NCBI GenBank assembly: GCA_963921825.1
Contig: OY997596.1
Location: forward strand, 32,231,932 to 32,295,931
Length of the DNA stretch: 64,000 nucleotides
Reading direction: 5' to 3'
Source of the DNA: Erodium maritimum
Lineage: Eukaryota > Streptophyta > Magnoliopsida > Geraniales > Geraniaceae
Both the position numbers and the translations under genes were made by a program. Below are positions 1 to 10,593 of the stretch, one piece after another. Under the pieces are notes generated by a model. It saw nothing but the letters and a program-made list of their open reading frames with translations, made no database searches and had not been told where the DNA came from. The first letter of the stretch is position 1; each line of letters starts with the position of its first letter.

Positions 1-2994
1 TTTCAGACCATAGAGCATTATTCTTTTTGATGAACAAATTGATTGGGGCCCAAGACCATTCAAATTCTTAAACATCTGGCTTGAAGATAATAGGTTTTAT
101 ACTTCAGTTCAACAATTCTGGTCAACCCTCCTTATATCTGGCCAACCCCATCTCAAACCATGGAAAAAGCTCAAATTGCTGAAACAACACTTAAAGGAGT
201 GGAATACTCAAGTCTTTGGTCATCTTGATACTGATATCAATCTCCTCAGATCAGAACTGGACACCCTGGATTCTATTGTGGAAGAGAGGAACCTCACTTC
301 AGCAGAATGCAATGAGAGAGGGTTTAAGAGAGCTACACTGATACACAAAATAAAATTACAAGCAAAACTATGGAGTCAAAAGGCAAGAAAAAAATGGCAT
401 CATGATGGGGATAAAGCCTATAAATACTATCACAGGGTTGCCAACTTCCAAGGTTGCAGGAAAAAAATCAACCAAATCATTGCTCAAGATATCCTCCTAG
501 AAGATCCTGACCTAATTAAAGATGCAGCAGCCATACATTTTGGGGCAAAATTCTCTCAACCACCAGCAAATCATATCAGCCTAGATCATTTTCACTTCAA
601 GCTCATTTCACAAGACCAAGCTACTGATCTTGAAAGACCTTTCACTGAAGAGGAAATCCTAATGGCACTAATGGCCTGTGCTGGAGATAAAGCCCCAGGA
701 CCTGATGGTTACACACTAAGGTTCTACCAGGTTTGTTGGCCAATAATCAAAGAAGATATGCTGAGCTTTATACATTATTTTCATAGGACATGTCATCTAG
801 GCAAAGGTCTAAACTCATCTTTCCTCACTCTGATTCCAAAATGTGAGGCTCCACTCACATTTGATGACTATAGGCCAATAAGCCTAATGTCAGGGCCTTA
901 TAAAATTCTCACAAAAATGCTATCCATAAGATTGGAAGGTGTAGTTAGCTCCTTGGTTGGCTTTGAGCAGACAGGTTCCATAGCAGGAAGACAAATTCTA
1001 GATGGGGTCCTAGTAGCTAATGAAGTGGTCCACAAAATAAAACTCTCAAAGATCAAAGCTCTACTCTTCAAAGCAGATTTTGAGAAGGCTTTTGACAAAG
1101 TCAATTGGATATCTATAATGAAACTCCTACAAAAAATGGGCTTTGGCTACCAGTGGAGGTTCTGGATGATATCTTTCCTTAGAGCCCATGTATCTGTTCT
1201 AATTAATGGCTCTCCAAGCTCAAACTTCAAATTATTCAGAGGATTAAGGCAGGGTTGTGCACTATCCCCTCTTTTCTTTGCTCTTGTTGCAGAAACACTA
1301 AATCAGATCATGCAGACAGGGCTTCTTCATAATCAATTCCAAGGCATTTCTTTAGGATCAAATGGCCCAACCATCTCCATCTACAATTTGTAGATGATTC
1401 ACTATTCTTCATTAAAGCATCCACAGAAGGAGCTGGAAATTTGAAAAATGCCCTATCTATGTTCAGATACACAACAGGCTTAAAGGTCAACTACAGCAAA
1501 TCCACACTGATACCTCTCAACCTATCTGAAGAAGAAGGACTACATTATGCATCTCTTTTGGCCTGCACCTGTGACAAATTACCTTTGCCCTATCTTGGCT
1601 TCTCCTTGGGTGCCAGTTCTAAAAGACTCATCACTTGGCAACCCATAATACAGAAATTCAAAAAGAGTCTTAGACTCTGGCAGGCTAAATTATTGTCCTT
1701 TGGAGGAAGGATTACATTGATGAAAACAACCCTCAGTGCATTACCTCTTTATTATTTTTCTCTCCTCAGAGCACCAAAAACAATCCTCAAGGAGATGGAA
1801 AGATGGCAAAGAAGATTCTTATGGCATGGTGCTGCTCCCTCAAAAGTCTTTTGCAAGGTTGGTTGGAATCAAGTCTGCAAATCAAAGGAACTAGGTGGAC
1901 TTGGCATTAAAAACCTCAACTTGATGAATATATCACTTCTAGCCAAATGGTGGTGGAGATTTGCTTTGGAGGAAAATTCTCTTTGGAAACAGACAATTTG
2001 GGCTAAGATGGGATGAAATTACAATGAGTGGGATTTATCAAAATTCTCTGAGATTGAAAGACCAAGTTTCATTTCACATTTCCTAATTCTACTCAGAGAT
2101 GAAAGATTTGCTGATTGCTTTGGAGATAAAGGGCTCACCTGGATTTTGGGCAAAGGAAATAGAATACATTTTTGGCAAGACCACTGGTGGGGTGATGTAC
2201 CTTTCAAAACCTTATTTCCTAGAGTTTATGCATTGGCAAACTCTAAACTTAAAACCATTGCTGAGATCAGAGAAAATGGGAACTGGGACTTGCTTCTGAG
2301 AAGGGAGCCTATGGGCAGGGAATTACATGAATGGGGTTCTCTCACAACCATCTTATCTACTATTATTATGACAACTTCAGAGGACACACTATGTTGGAAG
2401 CTGGATGAAAAAGGGTTCTCAGTAAATAGGATTTACACCTTGCTTGCACAACAATCCAACTCAGCTGTAGAATGGACTGCTAAAGTTTGGTTATCTGGGA
2501 TCCCTCCAAAAATTTGTGCCTTCTCATGGCTTGCATGCCTAGAGGCAATTCCTTCAAAATGCTTCTTGGAAGGGAGGGGCATGGATCTAAACCTACAACA
2601 AATGATCTGCCCCCATTGCTCATGGGATTTTGAGGATGGTCCACACGTTTTATTACACTGTAAAAAGGCTTGGAGTACTTGGATTTTAATCTGAAAATGG
2701 TGGGGAGTTCTTTGGATTAGCTCTGCTGATGTTAAACAACTGTTTTGCTCTTGGTTCACCCTGGTTCCTACAAAACTAAGAAGATGTTGGGGGAGTATAC
2801 TACAAGTTACTCTATGGCAACTGTGGCTGGCAAGGAATAATCTTATTTTCAATGGAGTTGATGAATCTTCTGAAACAATATTCAACATGGTAATCAACAA
2901 AATCTATGGCTGGGAATGGGTCTCCTTCAATTCCTCTTATCACTTCAGCATCCAGGACTGGATCTCCACTCCAAGAACATGTCCAAGAAAATAA
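1..2994 (+). pseudogene. LINE-A ORF2 (endonuclease C-terminus, reverse transcriptase, zf-RVT), broken
   Basis: ORF2 of an L1-type LINE would supply the nicking endonuclease and reverse transcriptase. Visible blocks in order are the SDH end of the endonuclease (about 4-12), the RT fingers motif APGPDGY (about 690), the FDDYRPISL block (about 860-885), a GLRQGCALSP block (about 1240-1270), the catalytic FVDD at 1387-1398, the thumb region KVNYSKS (about 1480), and the zf-RVT Cys/His segment (CPHC...H...HC, about 2608-2660). The reading frame shifts near 60, just before FVDD (near 1376) and between 2010 and 2146, and a TGA stands at 2692. The last recognisable residues end at a TAA near 2992. 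The FVDD residues are intact but in a different frame from the upstream half, so no active protein can be made. Confidence 0.88.
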
Positions 2995-3384
2995 CAGGCT
3001 GCAGGACACCCTCTTTTGGCTCTTCCTCAACTAGTTTGGAGCTATTTGCTTTCCTTATTTATCTTCATCCTTAACTCCTCATCCTCTTCTGGTATGGTTG
3101 TTTACTTGATCTTTTTGGGCTGGGTTTTGGGTGGGTTTTGGGTTGTGGGTTGTGAGGTCTTAGGCTTGTGAGGTTTAGGAGTGTTACTGGTGTTTTCTAT
3201 CCTCTGTGTGTGGGAACCTCTTTCTTTGTTTGTGGGTAGTTTTTTTCTAGCTTTGAGTGTCCTTTCTTGCTGCTCCCTTTTGTTTTTGCCCTGCCTTGCT
3301 GAATTATCCTCCACCCTTTTGTTTATCTGGCTTCCTTAAGGCCCAAGCAACATTACTTGGGACCCAAGAAACACAATCATCCAC

Positions 3385-3459
3385 ACCATTTTGGACTGCA
3401 TACTCACAGATGCAATTCAAACCACCATTTTGGCCTGCATACTCACAGATGCAACTCAA
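3385..3459 (+). repeat. Two-copy 39-bp-period direct repeat in LINE-A 3' UTR
   Basis: Two copies of a 36-base unit beginning ACCATTTTGG and containing CATACTCACAGATGCAA stand at 3385-3420 and 3424-3459, with about two mismatches. They make a small local duplication in the 3' UTR. No function is evident. Confidence 0.8.
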
Positions 3460-3990
3460 ACCCTTCATCACATAAGGATATTTAGCTCATCAACATTTGC
3501 TCAAGGCATACTACACAACATGCTCAAATCTTCATCATCCAAGCTCTATGCTCCCTCGTACAATCTCTTAATCCCATAATACTCAAAGATCCACCCATCT
3601 GCAGAATTCAACTTGGAGTCCAACACAGCTATCCCACAATTTGCAATTCACATGCATCCTGGAAGAACTCAAGTTGACATTGCTAAATCTTAATCCATTT
3701 TCAAGCCTACAGCAACAAAGCACTACACATTACCATGCTTACACAACAAAGAACTAAAGTTTACTTTTCAACTATGTTTTTGAGTTTTATTGCTCTTCTG
3801 TTAAATCCCTTCAATCTGTAGACGGATTGATCTTTTTGTAACCATTTTTTACCTCAGGAGAAGGTTTTTAGAATATGCTCTCGTTGATCAAAAAATATAT
3901 ATATGTATTCAAAAACATATGTCACAATTGAATAAAATAAATTCAAATTTACAATGTAATATATACAATGAACACAACATTATAAAAAAA

Positions 3991-6395
3991 ACGCTCTCTA
4001 GGAGCTATAATAACTACCAAGAACAACATGAACATCAGCCAAACCCTACGGTGTTTCTGCATAGAAGCTTGAAGATGTTCAAGTCCTCAAGAACATCCTG
4101 AAGAACATTTCCAGGATCAACAAGCCTCAGACAGAAGACATGGAGTTTCATCAGCAAGAAAGAAACTCGCAACTTGACGTTTTGGAGATTCAACAGTAAT
4201 ATCAACTCAGCCTCATCACATTATTAAAGTTGGAGTTCTAGATTTCAGATGGCTGAAGAAAGAATAGAGGGGCAAGACTCAAGGTTCGGGAACTTGGAGG
4301 AGAAGAAATAGAAGAGAGAATCATAAGCCATAATGTGTTGCAGGCACCACCCAACATTTAGCCACAACAGAGGAAAAAGGGGATCATGAAAAAAGGGAGA
4401 AAGAACAGGTTTCAATATCCTTCCTCCTCTGATAGAACACATCAGTATTCACCAAGAGGACATACAAAGCTCATAAATGGCCAAAATATGATCAAGGTAG
4501 AAGATCTGAACATCAAAACCTATTTGACAAAGACCAACTATTCTACAAGAAGAAAACAACAACATCTTGGACCCAGATACAATCAACCAATATGAAACAA
4601 CAACAAGCTTCCTCCTCCCTTGGTTACTCACCACCAGGTTTTGAAGATGTGCACATAAACAAGGCTCCAAGGCCGTCTAAGATGGGTTCTGCACCTGATC
4701 AATACACTCAGCAACAAAGAGAGATCATAGATTATATCTACAATTTACTAGGCAGAGCCACTCAACAGGTAAATGGTTTGGCTACAGCTAATCATTTCAA
4801 TGGCTACACAATCAATGGATACAAACTTTATGACACTCAAGCTCGGGCCAAGAACACTCCAAGCCCTAAACCAACAACTCAAATGCAAGAGCAACTCCAT
4901 CCTCTAGCAGCACAAGACCAACCTCTAAGAATTCATGGTACAATGGTCATACATCATCAACTGATGCTACAAAATAGTCATCTTGCTATAGCTCACAAAA
5001 AATACACAGCTCAAACAATCATGGCAGGTTTTGCATTTGAAGGGGTTTATGAGATATAAATCAAAACTTTGGGTAATAGAGCACTCCTTTTACACTGTCC
5101 AGATCCTCACTTTGATTAAGAACTGATGATGGAAGATAAAGATTGGCTCAGCAAATAGCTTACAATCATCTCACACAAAGAGGCTCTATGTGCAAATGGG
5201 GGAAGATTCTTATGGGTAGCTATACATGGTATCCCATATCATGGGTGGTGTGAGGAGACTTTTGCAGTTGCTGTCAATAAATGGGTGAATTATGTCTGCA
5301 CTCATCCATTAACTTCTGCTGGTTTACAAATAGATATTGCTTATGTGCTAATTCAAACAAACATCTACAAAAATACTGTTGTTGAAGTAGATATCTATCT
5401 GAGACAACAATGCTATAACATTTGGATCAATCCTTTACTTATTGAAGAAGTGCCAAAAATATCAGTACAACTCCACATACACTTAGATGATGAAAGCTCA
5501 AAATATCCTACTCCCACCTCAGAAAAAGACATAGATGAAAACTCAGGTGATTCATATGAAAATGAAGATCCCCTTCCCTATGAAACAACTCCTATCAACA
5601 ATAGTCAAAGATCTTTGGAGGCTGGAAAAGAAACGGAAGAGAATGTTGGCAGAAGCACTGACAATAACTTGGAAGAAGTAATTGCCGAGAAATCTTTGTT
5701 TGAGAGAGACTGCAGTGCAAATAGAATTAATGTTGAAGAAGTAAATGATGAGATCTCTTATGTTGAAAGCATCAATTCTTTGATAAATTCAAGTATGCAA
5801 AGGAATGAACCACAACAACACTCTGAGCAATTAATTACTGCAGCGCAGTTGCCATTGGAGTTTCAAAATCTGGAGCTACATAACCTCATTGTTGAGGATA
5901 CTCTCCAACAATCAAAGATGGTCACTGAAGAAATCCCTAGCCTCAAAACCTTGCCACACCCCACAACCTTGAAGATCTGCAGCAACGAAGAACAACCAAC
6001 AAAATATTTTCAGTCTCCTCAGACGTTAGTTGCCAATACTGAGTCAAATCAGGTTTGTCTAACTAATTTGGTCAACAAGGAACTAATATTGTCTACACCT
6101 AAAAGCAAGTACAAGGGCACATCACCATTTAATGCAAGGAGTGGCTCCAAAAAAGAACATCACTCCTATTTGGACAACGTTGCTTTGGAAAGGGTCCACT
6201 TCAGCCCTACAAATTGGCTTAGAAGGAGTACTTAGTGATGGTTTAGAAGCGATTTTCAGAGACAACTCACTTCACCCCTCAGACTCACTGCAACTAGACT
6301 CACAGACTCAAGAAGTAGCTGATTTATTAGCAACACAAACTTTCTCTCTCAGGAAAAGACTAAACCCTCTTCTCAAACCAACCCCCCCCCCCTTC
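3991..6395 (+). mobile_element. LINE-B: remnant of a second LINE (5' leader plus ORF1)
   Basis: Sequence from about 3991 (CGCTCTCTAGGAGC) resembles a LINE 5' leader and runs into a degenerate ORF1 ending at 6235. No endonuclease or RT follows, so the copy is either 3'-deleted or joined to the untranslated sequence after 6396. The left edge follows an AT-rich 95-bp stretch after LINE-A, and both boundaries are estimates. An 11-base C run at 6382-6392 marks the right limit of recognisable ORF1-like sequence. Confidence 0.6.
4592..6235 (+). pseudogene. LINE-B ORF1-like protein (DUF4283-like), broken
   Basis: Two open stretches (4592-5059 and 5285-6235) are joined by frame-shifted but recognisable coding sequence. 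Between them, near 5212-5284, the frame reads WVAIHGIPYHGWCEETF and then NKWVNYVCTHPLTSAG. This is the conserved block of plant LINE/retroelement ORF1 proteins in the DUF4283 group (W-V-x-x-x-G-I-P-x-H-x-W, then a T-x-x-x-G block). The C-terminal 250 residues are acidic, rich in Asn, Gln and Ser, and low in complexity. ORF1 proteins of this group are thought to bind the element RNA. The final open frame of 316 codons is unusually long for a relic. It may be retained by chance, or low-complexity composition may avoid stops. No zinc knuckle is visible. Confidence 0.6.
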
Positions 6396-7864
6396 TGACC
6401 TCCACCGACGATGGCCGGCCGTTCCGGCCATGGCTATCATTGATGGAACTCTTCCCCAGTCTGCTACTCCCTCCTTCCCTCCCTCCCTCTCCTTTTCTTT
6501 CTCTTTCCTCTCTCCTCTACGTTTTCAAGCTTCAGATCCATTGTTCGGCTCACTTTTCTCGACTCGTCGTGGAATGCTCTCGCCGGAGTGTGAAGCTTCT
6601 GCTCTCTAGTTGGTTGCTGCTAGGATCTCTTCACGCAGCAGGTGCTCACACCTCCATTCATGAGTCGATGGGTTTCGGTCAGTGTTGCTGGGTTTTGCTT
6701 AGAGCGCAATCGGAGTTCGGTCTGATCTGAAGCTACTTCGCTTCCCAGATTTGGACGCGATTTTGGGAGGTCAGGTGAGATGGTGTTGGTTGGGGTGTTG
6801 TGGTGGTGGTTTTTCCTTTGCTAGGCCGGTGAAGACTAGTCTCCGGTGTCGACTTCCGGTTCTGCAAAAGAGGCGGCTGACTTCGCTGGTGCGGTACGAG
6901 TGCGGGTCGGGAGTCAGGTAGGGTTTGGCCGTGTACGGGTTTGGGTGGACCGGGTCAGTTATTCTGGGCGGGGCTCAAACCTGTGTGGGCTGGGCTCCTA
7001 CTTGTGTGGGCCAAGTCAGACCTGTTTGGGTCGGGTTTGACCTGGGTGGGTCAGATCCGATTCAGATTTGGGCCGGATCCTGGCAGTTTGGAGCTCCAGT
7101 TTTATTTCCAGCGGGTCGCTGATGGGAAGCTCAGATCTTTTGTGGTGTCTTGGGCTGCTCGCGACTTTCGTCGACTCGCCTCAAAGCTTGGGTGGGACGT
7201 GGTTCTTCGTACTTGACGTTGATCGTTGTGGTTTTGGGGCCGTTTGTGTCTTCCTGTGTTGGTGACAAGCCCATTAGTGGCCTTTTGGAGTTTCAGTCGT
7301 CCCCGGTGCTCAAGGACAACCCTTTTCCAGTTTGTTGTCATTCTCCTCCTGCTCGGATTCTTGATGTGTCTCGCCAGCTCTTCCTCGTCCCGTAGTGGGA
7401 TGCGCTTCTCAGCTTCGGTTTGTAGATCGTATGGATGCGGTAGAGACTTTCTGGTGTGGCTGCTGCAGGTCTTGGCCTCAGCTCGGTGTTCTCCGCTGTC
7501 AGGTCTGAGTTCTCTACACATTCATAATTCTTTTTCTGGTACGGGATGTTGTTTCTCGGTTTAGGTCTGAACCCGGGTAAGGAGCGTTTTCGCTGAACTG
7601 ATTGCTGGGGCGTCTTTTCTAATTTCATGCTTGCCTTTTGTTTTTCTTGTCTCATTTAGGAGTCCTCCGGCCCCTCTTCCTAATTGGTGGAGATGTGGGG
7701 TCGGATTCGCCTAACTCTCCGGTTGGAACGTCGGTGTGTGTTGGCCATCGATGGATTAACTTGTTAATCGAGTTAATTGAGCAGTGTGAGGCTTGTAAGG
7801 CACGGTTAAGCAGTGGAATTTTTAGGTTTCAGATCTTGCTCCAATGCTAAGGTGGGTTTTCTCT
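6396..7864 (+). other. LINE-like untranslated sequence, no reliable gene
   Basis: This GC-richer stretch starts with a palindrome-rich segment (GGCCGGCCGTTCCGGCC near 6413), then a CT-rich stretch, then a G/T-rich one with repeated GGGT(T/C)GGG and GTGTGGG words near 6900-7060. Such composition is like the untranslated parts of plant LINEs, including the two short elements at 59.2-62.0 kb. Several overlapping open frames exist on both strands, none with a recognisable domain, so I call no gene. The right end is cut by a Copia LTR relic at 7865. Confidence 0.4.
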
Positions 7865-9441
7865 TGGTAGGGTTGGAGAGTTACCAACTTGCAGTGGAAT
7901 AATCAAAACAAAACTAAAAGACCATGCGTTAGAACTACTACCAAAGAATGAAAATTTACAAGAGAAAATTTCAGCTCAAGGTTTCCTTATCAATTTGTTC
8001 AAGAACACAATGTAGAGCTGACGAACATCAAGGAAGATGAACAGATCGAGTATATAAGACACCTACGTAGCCTACAACGAATCAAAGCCACGTAGTTCTT
8101 AGTTTAGAACTCAAGAACACAACCACAAATGAAGCTCTATGGGGTTTCGGCCAAGAGGAAGAAGAAGAGAAGAGTTGCTGAATTTTTTCTTACTCTCTTA
8201 CTTCATATGCTTGAGAGTGATGAGTAATGACCTTTCATGTGGAGTCAAGTGGTGTCCATCACCTCACCAATCTCCTATCACAAGCCAAGTGTCATAGAAG
8301 ATTAGTATAGTGAAATTGTTCAATTAGTTAGTCTATTTAGTTAGTGGAAATGAGGTTCCACTTGGTTACTAACTAACTAACCTAATTAAACTAGTTTGAT
8401 TCATCTAGTCAGATATAACTAGATAATTCGTTGGGACCTTGGAGACTTGGTCTGTCCATGGGCCTCGTGGGTGTGGCACACAACCCAAACCCATCGAGGT
8501 CCCATAACGCTCAGAATGTCTCAAACGCCTTCCACTTCGGATATGTACAAGATCATCGGATGAGATCGATCCCAAGACCCTGAACCTTATCTCGATCTTC
8601 AGTTTCCTAATGACACAAGGCTTATGACCCAAAACCCAGTTTTGTTCATGTCCCGTGTTAATTTCCCGTTTGGCCCTTGCTCCATTGATGTGTAAATGAG
8701 TTTCATCTTTCGGTGTTGACCCTTAGGTTTATGCATGTCAGTAGATCAGTGTAAATTCCTAATTTACTTGTTCCTACCCTAGCGGCAGCTAACGAGACTT
8801 ATCATAGCTTGACACTACATAGCGAATCGACCCTATGTCGATTCTAACATTCTTGTCGTCCATGTCATTATCCTTTTTATCTCTGATATCCTGATTGAGA
8901 TAAGGCATAGATCCGTCATCCTTATTATTCTCAATCACTATTCTTTGCTATGTGAGATGACTAAATATATGATACCTTGTTTCATGTGCATGACCATGCT
9001 TTTCCTTTAGTCACTCTCGATCAAGCGGCTGTGAACCGATATCTTTCCTAAATCATAGTATGAGGGATAAATCTCTTAGTCTTCTCTCGTGTCACTCATG
9101 TAGTCATTCTCCAATCCTATTCAGGCTGTTATGGAAGCCAATCACAGTGCAACGTTAGGCTCAGGTCAAATTTAGTTGTTTACTCCATAGTAACCATAGA
9201 GACTCCTCGGTCTAAGGATACATGACAAGTTACGACTCTGAATATGTTGATGACTTAATCTATGGAACATATTCAGGTCGGGTCGTCCAATATCATGCCC
9301 CACATGATATCTATGATCAGACTCCGGAACTCTTTCAAATGGCCCATAGAATGTAAGCCATCAAGAGTCATCTTTCATACTAGTCGCTGTTATTGAAGAC
9401 TATTAACTAGAGACCCCATCAAGTGTGATCCATCTTGATCT
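7865..9441 (-). mobile_element. Copia LTR relic, minus strand
   Basis: The segment begins TGGTAGGGTTGG at the LTR 3' terminus (reverse orientation). Its blocks are shared with the Copia-1 5' LTR (24835-26493) and the Copia-2 LTR (51396-52570): the CACGTAG / ACTCAAGAAC block, the GATCAAGCGGC block, and the ACTCCTCGGTCTAAGGATAC block. No internal region flanks it, so it is a solo or truncated LTR. The distal end fades near 9441 before the expected terminal ACA. Confidence 0.75.
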
Positions 9442-10004
9442 ATGTGGGACATGATATTGGACATATTGGAATCGTGCTCAAACTGAATCTCCTGATTTTG
9501 TATAGGAGTTTTCTAGATCGATATCTTTAGTGACATCCTCTTTGACATATTGAGCTTGCAGATCTTGAAGAAGGGCTACAAGTATCATTTTCTTGGCTTG
9601 TTAGGGCTGCGAGTGACATTGGGGCCTTTGTAGTAGTAGTGCTTGGGTAGTTTGTTCCTCTAGAGCTCCCTCTTGCCTCATACTTCTTACTTGATGCCGT
9701 GACATCTCCACTGAAATTCTGAGTTGCTTATAGGTCATGGGGGACATGTGTTCAACATCATTTTCTTGTTTTCTATAGAAATAATTAAAGTTTGAACTTT
9801 CTTCATAATAGTTCCTGGATTGATTGGACCCGTTGAGCTAGTTGGATTCTGAGGCTTCTTACCAAATGTCATGACATCTTCATTGACATTGGAGCCCTCA
9901 AAATGTTTTATGTTAAATGATAGCTAGTTTGGCTTCTTCCCTTTGATATCATAATGACTTAAGATGTTGGGATGTTGTTTCATTGACAGTGGAGCCCTCA
10001 AACC
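9442..10004. other. Unassigned 0.56-kb spacer with a dispersed short motif
   Basis: No coding sequence is recognised. A short motif of the form TTGACA(T/G)TGG(A/G)GCC(C/T)T recurs near 9615, 9885 and 9985, with ATTGACATTGGAGCCCTC and its near copy the clearest pair. The first 30 bases (TGGGACATGATATTGG) match the Copia LTR in the opposite orientation to the adjacent relic, so a small inverted junction lies at about 9441. Confidence 0.4.
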
Positions 10005-10150
10005 AGCACACACTCAACCTATAAGAAGCTACCCTCACACACAAGAGATAATAACCTAATGTAAAAATAACTACCCACACACAAGAACTTAACCAGATAA
10101 GAAACATGATACCTTGCCAAACTCACAATACTCCCCAAACCAACCCATAA
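10005..10150 (-). mobile_element. 3' untranslated part of an older minus-strand LINE (left half)
   Basis: This AC-rich sequence resembles the reverse complement of LINE 3' UTRs elsewhere in the window (for example 57000-57250 and 62230-62350). Its continuation is at 19056-19350, on the far side of LINE-C. The assignment rests on composition and on the target duplication that flanks LINE-C. Confidence 0.45.
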
Positions 10151-10165
10151 CCTCCCCCAGAAACC
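10151..10165. repeat. Target-site duplication of LINE-C (left copy)
   Basis: CCTCCCCCAGAAACC here is matched at 14 of 15 positions by CCTCCCCCATAAACC at 19041-19055, directly after the A tail of LINE-C. A 15-bp duplication next to an A tail is expected for target-primed reverse transcription. It sets the 5' end of LINE-C at about 10166. Confidence 0.7.
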
Positions 10166-10593
10166 AAAAACTCTAATGACAACGCAAGAAGCTAATCACA
10201 AACACCGTTTAGGGTTCCGTTCTCGTCGGCTGACCGTGCTTGTTTCCACGACGGGCGGTCCGACATAGGTTTCCGACCTACTCCTGGAAATATATGTTGT
10301 TGAACGATTCGGTTTTGTGGATCCATCAATCGGCGCAAAAGGGTTCAAAACAGCGATCCATGTCGCGCAGTCATGATGCTGTGTACTATGAGAAACTGGT
10401 GGAGGGGGAAGTGGTTAGGGTTTCGAAAATCGCTTTAATGATTTGTAGACTGGAGGAAGAGTCGGCTCGGGCTTCAGCTGCGCACTAAATTGGTCGCCGG
10501 TCTAGTAACTCGCCGGATTCCGAAGAACGTCACTTAGAGAGCTCAAATGGTTTGTTGCCTTTGTCTGAGGCGCGACGATCACTGAGTTCCAAG

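Larger units (their letters stand above)
1..3895 (+). mobile_element. LINE-A: 5'-truncated L1-type LINE retrotransposon
   Basis: The window opens inside the endonuclease C-terminus (an SDH motif is readable near base 4). It continues through RT, the zf-RVT domain, a 0.9-kb 3' UTR and a short A-rich end after TTGATCAAAAAA at about 3883-3895. Domain order and the short A tail are those of plant L1-clade LINEs, which integrate by target-primed reverse transcription. The left end lies outside the window, so total length and target duplication cannot be judged. The copy is dead: at least three frame changes or stops interrupt ORF2. Confidence 0.9.

Noticed and set aside
6846..7216. Overlapping open frames rich in Gly, Val and Trp
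   Set aside because: They come from GGGT/GTGGG-rich low-complexity sequence. Three frames are open at once, which argues against coding.
10240..10488. 82-codon open frame upstream of LINE-C ORF1
   Set aside because: It lies in the 5' UTR of the element, has no domain I recognise, and a separate downstream frame clearly encodes the RRM ORF1.
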